Counted from the first letter of the stretch, positions 40,580 to 51,789 are shown. The stretch is 64,000 nucleotides of DNA from Macrosoma leucophasiata (GCA_036365455.1 JAWQUS010000009.1:1518001-1582000); one strand, 5' to 3'. The notes: generated by a model not told the origin, from the sequence alone. Numbers and translations are program-made.

Positions 40580-42012
40580 TAACGGACGGCATTAGAATAG
40601 AGTTTATAATTTCTGTGAAAAATACAAAATTTTTGATGAATCGCAAAACGGTTTTCGCAAAAATAAGTCAACAATATTAGCAGTTTACAAGTACATACAA
40701 GAAGTTATAAATACGCTGGATATAAGAAACTATGCTGTTGGGATCTTACTCGATATGACCAAAGCCTATGATACGGTCCAACACGTCATCCTACTGAACA
40801 AACTATACGGTATCGGTATACGTGAGCATGCTCACAAATGGTTCACATCTTTTAAAAAAAATAGAAAACAGTCAGTCGAAATTGAGCATTATGATAGAGT
40901 TAATAATAAAATAACAAAAGTCCGGTCACAAAATAAAATTATTAACTCATCGATTCCACAAGGCAGCGTAACAGGATGTCTCTTATTTCTTATTTATATT
41001 AACGACCTGCCAAAACCAACAAATGAAAATAGTGTATTATTCGCAGATGACATTTCAATATTAACCATGTGTAAAAATAGTATAAACCTAACCCAAAAAT
41101 TTACCTAAACCATGGACACAGTGAACAATTGGATGCAAGACCACAACCTGCAAATAAATTACACAAAAACTAAATTGCTGATATTCCACACCAAAAACAG
41201 TCACTACAGTTTAATTTTACATATAAGAGAAACATCATTCAAATTGCAAATGATGCTACACTATTAGGTATAGAAATTGATAAAAACATAAATTGGAAAA
41301 AACACATAAATACTGTCTCACACACAAATAAGAAAAACTACTGACCTGAACACCGCCCTTGCCATGTACTATGCGTTCGCGAATGTGGGATTTGTGGGCA
41401 AAATAACACCGAACCCTCCCTATTTACAAAAAAAAAAACTTATTCGTATTCTTATGAAAATTAAAGAAACAGAAAGCTGTCGACCCCATTTTCAAGACCT
41501 CAAAATACTCACTTTACCTTCTACATATATTTTCGAAATTTGTAAATTTGTTCAAAATAATCCAACCTTTTTTAAATACCGACGAGAATTTCAAAGTAAT
41601 TATTCAATGCGTAATAAAAACAGACTAATTTTACCAAATTCCAGGCTCACTTTACATACATCTAGTCCCTATGTTATGGCCATTAAAACGTTTAATAAAC
41701 TACCAGAATCCTTAAAATGCGAAAGGAAAAACAAAATTTTCCTTATGAATTTAAAAAACATACTTGTAAAAAAATTTTATCATAATATACAAGAATATTT
41801 TAACGATAAATTATAAAAATCTTTATAAAATATTATATTTCTATCTACCAATTTATAAAAATAAATTTGTTATGAAGAACCTCTCCTCTCCTATTATTAT
41901 ATATTATAATTTTGCTGTGCCCAAATAGGTCTGTAATGTGATACTAATATTATTATTGTCCAACGACACTACCATTGCAGAATGCAAAGAAATTATTGAA
42001 TTGAATTGAATT
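40580..42012 (+). pseudogene. CR1-type LINE, 5'-truncated, RT domain to tail
   Basis: RT motifs in order: NGFRKNKSTILAVYKY, LLDMTKAYDTVQHVILL, SSIPQGSVTGCLLFLIYI and catalytic VLFADDISIL (41035-41065). An in-frame TAA at 41106-41108 precedes NNWMQDHNLQINYTKTKLL, and a frameshift follows near 41260. The last part (41364-41816) ends KTFNKLPESLKCERK...EYFNDKL. The 3' UTR ends in (ATTGA)n at about 41997-42012. The catalytic residues are intact but the frame is broken. Confidence 0.85.
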
Positions 42013-42014
42013 AT

Positions 42015-42062
42015 GTTTTATTTTGGCGGGACCCTTGAAAAAAGCAGTGGTGCTCTTAGTTT
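42015..42062. repeat. Family H fragment
   Basis: ttattttggcgggacccttg and agtggtgctcttagttta, as at 13505-13550. Confidence 0.45.
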
Positions 42063-42243
42063 ATTTCATTTTATTGGTGCATTTCTGAGTAATATTTGTA
42101 GCGACATGCGACACCATCAACGTTTGTCAACTTATTTTATACAACTACGAACTAGACTCGGTCTCCGTATCTGGTCCGTAACGCTAGGCTCACTAGGCTA
42201 TACCTGTATACCAGTGTAATTAATTGTGTTTACTTTATTTCAG

Positions 42244-42276
42244 GAAGCGCTTCCAGCCCGTGCAGGTACTGCCAAA
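42244..42276 (+). other. Candidate 33-nt microexon
   Basis: A pyrimidine-rich acceptor tttactttatttcag is followed by 33 nt and the donor gtgagaag. In the frame offset by one base it reads KRFQPVQVLPK with G/C at nearly every third position, like the codon use of the host gene at 48701-49585 and unlike the flanks. The partner exons are not identified. Confidence 0.3.
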
Positions 42277-42376
42277 GTGAGAAGTTTCAGTGTAGCTAAC
42301 CAGAACCCTCTGGTTGAGATAGCTTAGGAAGTTCAAGTTTAAGCGCTAGTGATAGTTAGACTAGTTAGAATAATTA

Positions 42377-42506
42377 ACGGGACCGTACATTACCACCGGA
42401 CCGAAACACGAAGTGTTGAACACTACCATTTAGCGGCAAGTATATTAAGTAATGCGGTGGTGCATACGCCCGAGGGCTACGTCACTGGAGCTCTACCACC
42501 AGTAAA
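42377..42506 (-). mobile_element. Family A repeat, 5' part
   Basis: gggaccgtacattaccaccg to ggagctctaccaccagtaaa. Confidence 0.8.
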
Positions 42507-42607
42507 CCTAGTGGTAGCAGGCCACTGCCACGCTGAGGTCCTGGGTTCAGAGATAATGTTATAAATCCACTTGTCTCTGTTTTCATTAAGAATTTTCCAT
42601 TGTCTGG
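42507..42607 (+). mobile_element. SINE family C, head fragment
   Basis: cctagtggtagcaggccact, an eroded box B (ctgggttcaga) and gttttcattaagaattttcc. Directly abuts the family A fragment. Confidence 0.6.
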
Positions 42608-43259
42608 ATTTCTTTTAGCACCTCGGCGTTCGAGGAATACTTTTGGATTGCTTCTGTTAATTTCGAGATTCCATAGTAGTAGCCGCAGAACTTTAAGCAT
42701 AACTTTTTACATTTTTGACGGTCGACGGAGTTCATTTCTGCTACAAAATGCAACGTCCGAGCGTCGGACGGGCTCCAGATCCCAGAGGGCCGGGTTGCGG
42801 ATTTACTATGCATTGCACGATGAACATATTTCAAATGCCGACTTTACAAAGGTAAATATTTTTATTACGATTTCCTTGTCGGAGATTTTATTGCAGTTTT
42901 TAACTGTTCGCTGAGCATTCGTGTTTATAATTAATTTGATTTGGTAGGAAAACGACGATTGCTACTTATTATTCTCAAGTGCGTTGGGGATTTGTTTAGT
43001 AGTGCAACTTGTATATTTATTGTGATTTGAATCGTGAAGATATAGGAATAACATTTTTTTTAAGAAGAATGCGATCTTTTTTTTTACGAAACGGATTTCA
43101 AGGCGATATTATAAAAGGGGAAATGGGACATTCTACTGATATAAATTCGTACATTAGTATATTAGTTTTAGGTTTATCTTAGTGATATTTTGCATTACTT
43201 ATTTTTCTAATTTGTAATTCGACATGTATATCAATTGTTGTTCACTTTAATTTATTTTG

Positions 43260-43550
43260 TTTTTTTTTTTATGTAATGGAAGTGGTAAACAAGCATGCAG
43301 TTCACATTGATGTTAAGTGATGATTACAGCCTATAGACACCCACACAAAGACCAAGGTCAAAATGCAGATGCGTTACCACTCCTGCGGCCTAAGGTCTTA
43401 TGCCTCTGTGCCGGAAATTACAGGGCCGTACATTACCACCTGACCGGAACACGATAGTGTTGAACACTACCATTTAGCGGCAAGTATATTAGGTAATGCG
43501 GTGGTGCCTACGCCCGCGAGCTCCGTCACTGGAGCTCTACCACCAGTAAA
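43260..43550 (-). mobile_element. Family A repeat, full, close to consensus
   Basis: From the T-run ttttttatgtaatggaagtg to actggagctctaccaccagt. A good reference copy. Confidence 0.9.
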
Positions 43551-43551
43551 G

Positions 43552-43622
43552 TTGTTTGTTTGTAACGTGTCATAAGTGGTGTTTGTCATCAAAACTGAAT
43601 AAATGAATTTCTGATGCTGATA
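43552..43622 (+). repeat. LINE 3' end with TTCTGA-like tail, plus strand
   Basis: taacgtgtcataagtggtgt ... aactgaataaatgaatttct followed by gatgctgata. The reverse of the 25434 family. Confidence 0.5.
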
Positions 43623-44498
43623 TTATAAATTTAATCAAAGTGATATAAAGCAAGAAGCAATTAGAAGAGTTGTTAGGACGTAGGGCTAAATATATAATAT
43701 TGCCATTACAATACACACAATAGCATCAAGAATTCTTGAAAAAGTCAGTTCAACTGTTATATTTAGATTTACCTGTCACTCTGTTGTCATGTTTTCATGC
43801 TCGGGTAATTTTTCTCTCACAATTCATTGTAATTTTAGTAAAATAAAGACAAACTTTGATTCATAAATTGGTCAATAAGTTATCTATTTGCTTAGTCAAA
43901 GCTGTCCGTCAGAGTACCTATTGTTCTCGCTGAAGGCTCTTAGGCTGAGACTTTGGGTAACATTATACTGTAAATTTATGTACTTACAAACATTTCTGAC
44001 AAAATATTACAAACATTCGGACAAAGCCTTATAATTGACGTCCATTGTCTAAAACACACTTTATGAAAGTTTTAGATACGGAACCCGACACCAATTAGTC
44101 TATACATCGAAACCCGAATATCAGACGCCGATGGCCGCAATGTGATACTTTATTACGGCAATTTGCCGCAAACTGCTGTAATTAACAGTTTGAGAATCGA
44201 TAAAAAATCCACTTTGTATAAGCACCTATGTGTACGTTGTAATGTGACCTGTGACGCAAAAACTTGAGTTTTTTGTCTCTTTTTTGTACTGTTTTAAAAC
44301 ATGAAAACAACTCGGAGAGATTCAGTTTGGGTTTTTAATTTTGTTCCCAGTAGTAGTCAGAGTTCGGGCCCGGCGCCCGTTCACTTGATTATAGATCAGC
44401 ACTACGATATCTTATTTAGGAAATTTTGAGACAAATCATCGGCAAACAGGTATAACAATAGAGGGTGATTCTTTGTGTCATATAATATTATATGAATA
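43623..44498. other. AT-rich DNA, no feature recognised
   Basis: No conserved frame or known repeat word. Confidence 0.35.
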
Positions 44499-44499
44499 A

Positions 44500-44703
44500 C
44501 TAGCGGCCCGCCCCGACTTCGCCCGCGCTGCGCTGTTTCTATTAGTCATAGCGTGATATATATCCTATAGCCTTCTTCGATAAATTAATATTAACGATCT
44601 AACACTGAAAAAACTTTTCAAATCGGACCCGTAGTTCCTGAGATTAGCGCGTTCAAGCAAACAAACAAACAAACTCTTCAGCTTTATAATATTAAGTATA
44701 GAT
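44500..44703 (+). repeat. Family F repeat (ctagcggcccgccccga type)
   Basis: ctagcggcccgccccgactt to gctttataatattaagtata. Followed by a 12-bp hairpin at 44692-44727 (ttaagtatagat / atctatacttaa). Confidence 0.65.
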
Positions 44704-44899
44704 AATATAATATATATCTATACTTAAGCATAGATATGAAAAATGTTTATCTAGCTAACAGATAACTATTCAATAACAAAAGATCGTCCCCTAATCATTA
44801 AGACAGATCATTATCACTCTTCGCTTGTGCTGAAAACTGCTGGACAAAAGGCTTTTCCAAAGATTCCCGCAACTGTGTTGTGTGTGCATATAGGGAGAA

Positions 44900-45230
44900 T
44901 ATAGCATAATCCCCACGCTTAGCATGCGATCATAGTGGCGGCAGTTTTACCGCAGGACACTGCTTTGAACGCCATGGTGTGCATGAGTCCACGATGCCCA
45001 CATCCTCCATCACAGCCCTCAGGAAGGGGCCAAACGCCACCCTGCAACCATAGGGCAAAAGAAGATGCAGCAAAGCGGGGTGCCCCGGTGCTGGATCCGC
45101 GTCATGCGAATGGCGCCGGCGAAGACCCATCCTGCCTATTGACATGCTTTGATCACCATTTATTGGTTGACTTATGTACGTCATTTTGGTGGCAATAAGA
45201 TGAATCACAGTGCTGCCTATGGCCTTAAAA
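44900..45230. other. GC-rich unassigned stretch
   Basis: Frames of 87-92 codons exist on both strands but none is recognised. taatccccacgcttagcatg faintly recalls the RTE 5' region (cgcttgccaagcgtgg). Probably degraded mobile DNA. Confidence 0.3.
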
Positions 45231-45235
45231 TTACG

Positions 45236-45434
45236 TCAGTGGAACTCTACCATCAGACCATCAAGTGTGGCCTGGTAATAAATATCAGAGAGACATAACA
45301 ACTAAAGTCTCAGGGATGGCAACGCATCTGCATTTTGACTTCTGCTCTATGTGTAAGTGTCTATAGGCTGCAGTCATCACTTAACATCAATGTGAACTGC
45401 GTGCTTGTTTGCCATCTTCATTACAAAAAAAAAC
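45236..45434 (+). mobile_element. Family A repeat, diverged, internally deleted
   Basis: gtggaactctaccatcag, then aaatatcagagagacataac, to gccatcttcattacaaaaa. Confidence 0.75.
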
Positions 45435-45439
45435 AATGA

Positions 45440-46470
45440 AAACTGTGCAAAACTAGAAAGCTAAGTCCGCTTTGGCAGTTTCTTTAGTATCAGGGTGGTA
45501 GAGTCAGATGGGTCGCATTAGAATTTGCGAAAGAAGCTCGAGTCAGTCCGTCGGCCGTACTTATTTGATTCGTAGACTGCTGAAAACATCACCTTTTCTT
45601 CTTCATATCTTTCTAATATTTTATAACTACCTCGAACTTTTTAAAATGGCCATAACAAATGTCGTGTGTCACACAATAAATCAATGCGCGGGTTCAAGCC
45701 ATGCAGGGATCCGCGGGGATAATCGGGATGTTCCTAAAAATGAACGATTACGGTCCATTCTACCTTATCTAGGTGATGCTACCAAATTAAATTGGAATCC
45801 GACCTCGCTCTATATCACCCAGTAGATGGGCCTGCGGAAATTGGCCGCAGCGATTTCGTATGTTTGGGGCGGCCTTCAGAAAAATCGTGAGGGAATTTAT
45901 AGATGTCGTTCCGATGAAATGCGAAGTTTGGAGGTCCGTTGTTGGCAAATTGAAATTGACTGGCGTTCCGAAATAATTCTCATCTGAATAAACAATGTGT
46001 TTATTTATCGACCCCGGTCTATTTTAGAACGGTGTTGTTTATAAAGGTGCGGTGGTCGTAGTTTTAATGTGCGATTGGGTTCTGTTTATGGCGAAGGATG
46101 TAAACAGAAGATCAATCTTCACAGAAGGTGTACTGTAATTAATATCGTTTTTGCTTACTGTTGGTTGGCTTAATAGAGATGGAGATAAATATTGTAGGTG
46201 TCTACATTTTCAGATATTCCTATTCTGTTTTGTTTTAATAGGATAAAGGATTTGTTCAAATCAGCATTTGAGTTTTTATACCTTTTAGGGTATTGTACCT
46301 TACAAGGCAAAACTGAACTCTTATAGAATTACTCGTGTGTCTTTTTGTCTATTAGTCCGATAGTTTTGAGGAGTCTTGGCTATGACCATATGTCAATTGA
46401 AATTTGGTTCACATAAAAGTAAAAAAGTTCAAAGAAGAAGAAGCCGCTTTTGCACTAAGCTACCGAAGCT
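45440..46470. other. Intergenic DNA, no feature recognised
   Basis: A 105-codon frame at 45508-45825 has no recognisable motif and is likely chance. No repeat family assigned. Confidence 0.35.
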
Positions 46471-46474
46471 CAAT

Positions 46475-47100
46475 TTCTTTTTATGTAATGAAGGTGGCAA
46501 ATAGGCTTTCAGCTCACATTGATGTTAATTGATGACTGCAGCATATAGACATCTACACAAAAACCAGAGATCAAAATGCAGATGCGTTGCCGCCTCTGAG
46601 ACTTAAGTTGTAATGTATCTGTGATAGTTCTTAAGGGGCTATATATTACCATCTAAAGTAGAATGATACCGGACTTCGAAAAGTATAACACCGAATACCA
46701 CTTCCCCGTAAGTTTACTAACACGAATCACGTGACAACAAATGCACGGTACCACGCAAAACTTACTTTTTTATAGTTACGTGTTCTCCTTAGAGGTTCTG
46801 TTAGGTTTTTCGTGATGGTGTGCATTCGTTTTCATGTGATTCGTATTAGTGAGTTAGAGGTTCTGTTATTCGTGATCGCGTAGCTTCGGTGCTAAGTTTT
46901 TCGTGGTGCCGTGCATTCGTTGTCACGTGATTCGTGTTAGTAAAATTACGGCGAAGTGGTATTCGGTGTTACACTTTTCGAAGTCCGGTATCACACTCCA
47001 TCTAAATAACACACGATAGTGCTGAACATTACCATTTAGCGGCAGATAGATTAAGTAATGTGGTGCTTACGCCCTCGAGCGCCTACACTGGAACATTACA
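46475..47100 (-). mobile_element. Family A repeat split by a MITE
   Basis: The left part, 46475-46657, runs to attaccatctaaa. The right part restarts ccatctaaataacacacgat at 46998 and ends cgcctacactggaac. Confidence 0.8.
46658..46997. mobile_element. 340-bp MITE with long terminal inverted repeats
   Basis: Arms of about 85 bp (ataccggacttcgaaaagt...cacgtgacaacaaatgcac and gtgcattcgttgtcacgtg...acttttcgaagtccggtat). TSD ccatctaaa, 9 bp, at 46649-46657 and 46998-47006. The interior holds a partial tandem repeat (agaggttctgtta, twice). No coding capacity. TSD of 8-9 bp with long TIRs would fit hAT, P or Mutator-like groups; unresolved. Confidence 0.85.
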
Positions 47101-47104
47101 GATA

Positions 47105-47700
47105 TTATTAAAAAATAAAAGTTCTCAACACAGTCAACATGGCCGTACGTTGGGTGTATTCTAGCCCGGATCTAATGTTAAATGCAACAGTGCACTCCTA
47201 TACGGACTAGCCAACTAACCACAATGGAATTGCTTAGCTTTGATTAACTTAATGCATGGGGCCAGCTTCTTCCGCAGTTATGCTAGCCTGGTACATTGAA
47301 TATTGATGTTGTGTTGTTTTATGAGGAACAGTATCCTATTGTATGTATCTTGAGTTATACAGTATCTTTGAGCTATTAATATTCTTTCAAAAGTAAGACC
47401 TGAACATCATAACAAGCAATGTTTCATGTCGTTCAATGTTAATCTTTTGCGAAATAGGTTCCTTTCTTTTCCATACAAAAATAAAAACTTGTCGAGAGTG
47501 AGTTTTTAGGATGCGCGCGCACACTGACATATAAAAGCGACAGTCTGAAGCTAGTTGCAAAAATTTTTTTTTGTAGTTTTGTTTTATTTTTAGTTTTGAT
47601 TTCTGTTAAATTTAACTTTGGACTAATTATGTTGGAAGAAGTATAACTTCTTACCTGTGTACATAAGTAGGTACACATACTGTTTATTTAAACAGCTATA
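47105..47700. other. AT-rich DNA, no feature recognised
   Basis: Nothing beyond poly-A/T runs. Confidence 0.35.
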
Positions 47701-47703
47701 GCG

Positions 47704-48101
47704 TTATATTAAAGAAAAATGGAAAGAAAAATTTGACTTTAGGCGAGGCTCGAACTCGCGACCTACTGGGAATCTAGTCCAGCCGCTCTTCCAATTGAGC
47801 TACTGAAGCCCTGCCCGATTTGTCAAATCTTTCCTTCACATCTATTGCATTGCTTTATGGCAGCAGCAGCGCCATCTATTACCAACTATGCTCGTTAGGC
47901 AACCGATATAATAGACTTTTCAGTTTATTGAATATCGTAAAGAAGACGCTTTTACCCTTAATAATTGTTTTATATTATTTCGCACTAACACATGCTTGTG
48001 AAAATATATTAAAGAAAAAACTCGATTGAAGTCAAAGTTTTCTTCCCATTTTTCTTTAATATATTTTCACAAGCATGTGTTAATGCGAAATAATATAAAA
48101 T
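47704..48101. mobile_element. Foldback SINE, family B, copy 4
   Basis: A reverse-complemented SINE (taaagaaaaatggaaag to ccctgcccgatttgtc), the same 125-bp extension as in copy 1 (ending acccttaataattg), and then a second small palindrome made of the SINE 3' end facing itself (ttttatattatttcgcac...ttaaagaaaaa / ttctttaatatattttcac...aaataatataaaa). Flanks gctatagcg and gctttagcg may be an imperfect TSD. Confidence 0.75.
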
Positions 48102-48109
48102 GCTTTAGC

Positions 48110-48690
48110 GATAGTTTACCTACCGGCATTTATACAATAAGTATTATATAAATATTTCCTCCTATACGGCGGAGGATCTCTTGATCCTAACAAGGGTGAT
48201 TTCTATACAAATAAAATATAATACTATTATTATGAAATAACTGTTTTGTAAGATTTGTAAGACTTTCATATTTTGTTCACATTCTTCAATAGAAAATGCC
48301 ACATCATTGTCAAGTTCATATGGTCGATACTAATCTTATTAGAGTCACCAAGTTGACACAAACGAAAGCAATGTAACTTTCAATTCATTAGCATTATTTA
48401 ACTGAAACCTTCAAATTGGACGTGCAATGGACGCCAACCATTACGATATTATCGTCCTGACGAGCAGAACGTGGAAAGCAAAAAGGAAAAAAAAAACAAG
48501 CGAACCATGTTATGAAACAATTTCGCAGTTGTCTAAAAAAATATTGCATAAAACTAGTTTGACATATCATAACAGTTCCATGGTCATTAAAGTGCAGTAC
48601 TTTTTTGTCAGATTCGATATTTGAAATTTAAAAAGAGTCGCGTCATTTAATCTGTGCATTTGTTTTTATTTTCCCGAGTGACAAAGGATT
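48110..48690. other. Upstream region of the 48701 gene
   Basis: AT-rich. No clear TATA box; ttaaaaagagtcgcgtcatt lies about 75 bp upstream of the ATG and the transcription start may be close to it. A 65-codon frame at 48427 shows no motif. Confidence 0.3.
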
Positions 48691-48700
48691 CCCGAACGTT

Positions 48701-49585
48701 ATGCGTTCAGAAACATTGGTGTTTTTGTTTGTCGCAACGTATATTGCATTCGTTGACGCGACGAACGTAAATGATATAGAGTCGAGAGGGAAAAAGAAAA
48801 AAATAGCTTTGTTTGGTGAGTTGAACTTTTTATCAAATGGAAACTTTTTAGACGAAAAATTTTAATGATTGGTTGTTAGTGTCCGTGCTTTGTTTTTGGG
48901 TTTTATGGCTTTGTGAGTTGTGTGTCATGGAGGTCATGGAGGACAATCCAATGTAAAATTGAACACGAATAAATTGGATGTAAGAGATCGTCCACCATTT
49001 CTAACTGCAGAAGTGTTTAACATATTACATATTTTAGTTTTACATACTGCAGCCTATTTATATCTACGTACCTCTGCATACTAACGCAACCACGAAGTTT
49101 GACGACCAGGTTAGTCCAGCGGTGTGAGACGACCGTTTGATTCAAAACGGATCGCGAGTTCGATCCCCGCACCGGGACAAACATTTATATTTACAGATAT
49201 ATATAGATCTGGATAGATAGATCTGTTTGTGTATGTGTTGTGTGTGTACGACGGCACGGCACCCACGACACAGGTTTACACCTAGTGTGAGTGTAAGCGT
49301 ATTTTATTATTTGTTTCCTTTTAATCCACCAGTATTCTCTTCTTTCCAGTGTACTTCGCAGACCTGGTCCTTAAGAAGTTCTTCGTACTGAAGCTGATCT
49401 ACGCCTTCGTGTTCTGGGTGATCCTCCACAAGGCAGGCTACTTCCTATCCTGGTTCATCGGATACCTGAAAGAGAAGAAGAGCGAACCTGTGCATCATGA
49501 GCATTACCCCCATCATCATTACGAATACGGCCCCCCTCAGTATTATGATCCTTATAGAAAACAAAGTTATGATCATGGATATTAA
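48701..49585 (+). CDS. Two-exon gene for a small secreted/membrane protein (116 aa), unrecognised family
   Basis: Exon 1 48701-48815, intron 48816-49349 (GTGAGT donor; TTCTCTTCTTTCCAG acceptor; phase 1), exon 2 49350-49585 ending TAA. Residues 1-20 (MRSETLVFLFVATYIAFVDA) form a signal peptide. Next come a short acidic stretch and a KKKK patch, then a long hydrophobic segment (FFVLKLIYAFVFWVILHKAG, then YFLSWFIGYL, about residues 48-79), a KEKK stop-transfer-like turn, and a His/Tyr/Pro-rich tail (HHEHYPHHHYEYGPP). Exon 2 is strongly G/C-ending at third positions, unlike all flanking DNA, which supports real coding. The layout (signal, hydrophobic core, aromatic-rich tail) recalls short Osiris-like or cuticle-associated insect proteins, but I cannot name it. 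The intron hosts a tRNA-SINE (49105-49312). No AATAAA signal is obvious; ttaaataagat follows the stop. Confidence 0.8.
49105..49312 (+). mobile_element. tRNA-headed SINE, family D, in the intron
   Basis: The tRNA-like head at 49105-49182 has box A (TTAGTCCAGCGGTGTGAGAC) and box B (GAGTTCGATCCCCGC). The body has gtgtatgtgttgtgtgtgta, ggcacccacgacacaggttt and gtgtgagtgtaagcg, ending in tattttatt. Same strand as the host gene. Confidence 0.75.
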
Positions 49586-49624
49586 ATAAGATATTTAAAT
49601 ATTTATTTAACTAGTTTTAAATGT

Positions 49625-49872
49625 CCCGGCAGACTTCTTATTGCCTCAGAATGAAATAATGTGTCAAAGTTTGATAGATGCGGACTATTTGTATGGAAAA
49701 ATTAAATTATGGTTTTTACTATTTTCCTTCAATTTCTTCTTATTTCCTTACCTTTTAAACCTTCCCTGGACTTCCAAAAATCATTCAAAACCAAAATTAG
49801 CCAAATCGGTCCAGCCGTTCTCGAGTTTTAGCGAGACTAACGAATAGCAATTGATTTTTATTTAAATAGATT
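49625..49872 (+). repeat. Family F repeat fragment
   Basis: ccggcagacttcttattgcc, gaatgaaataatgtgtcaaa, aaatcggtccagccgttctc. Begins 40 bp after the stop of the 48701 gene. Confidence 0.6.
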
Positions 49873-50021
49873 GCTTTGCGGCCAAATTTAGACAGGCAAC
49901 CTAGTGGATATATTCTCTAGATTATAAATATGCGTAAAAATTAGGTTTGCAGCATATCTGGATGAACGAAATGATTTTACAGTGGGATCCTAACCTATAG
50001 GGAATTCAGACTTAAATTTTT

Positions 50022-50130
50022 GTTGCAAGTAGATTAGGTAATGCGATGGTGCCTACACCTCCGAGTTCCGTCACTCGAGCTCTACCAATCTCTATGCCTC
50101 TGTACCGGAAATTACATGGCCGTGTCCTAT
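50022..50130 (-). mobile_element. Family A repeat, scrambled fragments
   Basis: A 5' piece (aagtagattaggtaatgcga ... cgagctctacca) joined to a middle piece (ctctgtaccggaaattacat) in the wrong order. Confidence 0.65.
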
Positions 50131-50139
50131 AAGGGTCCA

Positions 50140-50755
50140 ATATATTCTACATTTGAGGTAGGGAACTCTAAAAGCATATTTGTTAGACTAGACCATGTTG
50201 ACTTAGTGGAAATAGCTAGCAAAAACATATTGATATATGAAACAAGTTGACGTTTTTAGAATCTGAATAAATATTGCAAGCGAGCAAACTTCCAGCCAAC
50301 CGATGTGGCTGTAACAGTTCGGGCTTTGATGAATAAATAAAGCTAACTGAACGGTTCCCAAGAACACACAGAATACTCTTTCACCACTAAAATCAATGTT
50401 TCATATTTTATAAGCTTCAATATTTATGCTTTGACCGTGACGTATTTAGTTTCAGATTGTATTTCGTTAAAAGGTTTATAATTCTAATGCAAGTAAACGA
50501 TGAACAGTGTGAGGAGGGCTTTAGGTACCCTGGAAGCGGTAAACCGAGTTAAATTCACTTACAGCGTACGAAGTTTGCTTCAACTAGATCCAGTTTATCC
50601 TGTAAGTTGATAGTTTAATTTCGGTATTAAGTATACTCATTTACTTTTCAATTTACGTGATGAGCATCCGTATTTTCTTCTTACCGTTCAGATTATTTTT
50701 ATTGAGTTGGAAGGCTAAGCGAACCTTGTATTTACCCCTGTATTAGTGTTTATAT
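50140..50755. other. AT-rich DNA, no feature recognised
   Basis: No conserved frame or repeat. Confidence 0.35.
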
Positions 50756-50765
50756 AACGTAGTGA

Positions 50766-51017
50766 AACTGAAGTGGCAGTGGGCAGGGCACATAGCTCGC
50801 AGAACTGACGGCCGTTGGGGCAGAAGAGTTCTAGAGTGGCGATCACGTACCGGAAAACGAAGCGTAGGCAGGCCCCCCACGAGGTGAACCGACGACCTGG
50901 TGAAAGTCGCGGGCAATCGCTGGATGAGGGCGGCCCGGGACCGTTCGTTGTGGCATTCTTTGGGGGAGGCCTTTGTTCAGCAGTGGACGTCTATTGGCTG
51001 AAATGATGATGATGATG
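50766..51017 (+). mobile_element. RTE 3' end, 5'-truncated
   Basis: About 235 bp matching the end of the 19482-22460 ORF (ctgaagtggcagtgggcagg ... attggctgaaatgatgatga). Flanks acgtagtga and acatagtga suggest a 9-bp TSD with one mismatch. Confidence 0.8.
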
Positions 51018-51060
51018 AACATAGTGACAGTGGCGACTACTGTCACCACGTTGTATAAAC

Positions 51061-51336
51061 ATTCCAGTGCCAGTGTAGGAGCTCGAGAGCATAAGCACGA
51101 CCGCATTACTTAATCTATCCGCCGCCAATCGATAGTTTTCAATACTATCGTGTTCCGGTTAGATGGTAATGTATGGCCCCGTAATGACTATCACAGAGAC
51201 ATAACAACTAAAGTCTCAGGGGTGGCAACGTATCTGGATTTTAACTTCTGTTCTTTGTGTAAGTGTCTAAAAGCTGCAGTCATCACTTAACATCAATGTG
51301 AGTTGCATACTTGTTTGCCACTTTCCTAACATTAAA
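51061..51336 (+). mobile_element. Family A repeat, diverged, missing the first bases
   Basis: ccagtgtaggagctcgagag to gccactttcctaacattaaa. Confidence 0.8.
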
Positions 51337-51399
51337 AATAGGTTAGTTATCAAGAGGTCTATCTAACGTTACAACTTATTTGTTTTGTGTTAGTTATTT

Positions 51400-51745
51400 C
51401 AAACTCAAACATTTTATTTCAAACTGGTCGACAAGGACACTTGCTTTTTCAGTTTGCAAGCTAACTATATCGAATGACTTACGATAATAATTATTATTCA
51501 TCATGTATTAATAATATTCCAATAAATATATGCAAATTAAATAAAATAAAATTTAACCGATTTTATAGGTACATCAAACCTTTCAATTCCTTCATAGAAG
51601 AAAAAAAAAATCTATTCATCATAAACATAGTCATTCACTTAGCAGAGTTCCAAGTGCAGGCACTACTGAGAAGAACTCCGCTACTGAACAAACTCAGAGT
51701 GTTGCTCTTTTAGTCAAAATCCTTAGATCTAATACAAATGGGAAT
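51400..51745 (-). repeat. LINE 3' UTR-like fragment, minus strand
   Basis: cattcacttagcagagttcc, gcaggcactactgagaagaa and tgaacaaactcagag parallel the UTR of the CR1-group element at 15840-15920. Confidence 0.55.
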
Positions 51746-51789
51746 TAAAGTAGAATGTATCCAGATTATAAATACTCACATGCAGATAG

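Noticed and set aside
44930..45208. Overlapping 87-92 codon frames on both strands
   Set aside because: GC-rich stretch, no motif and no splice context. Cannot be supported as a gene.
45508..45825. 105-codon plus-strand frame
   Set aside because: No signal peptide, domain or coding-type codon bias; likely chance.
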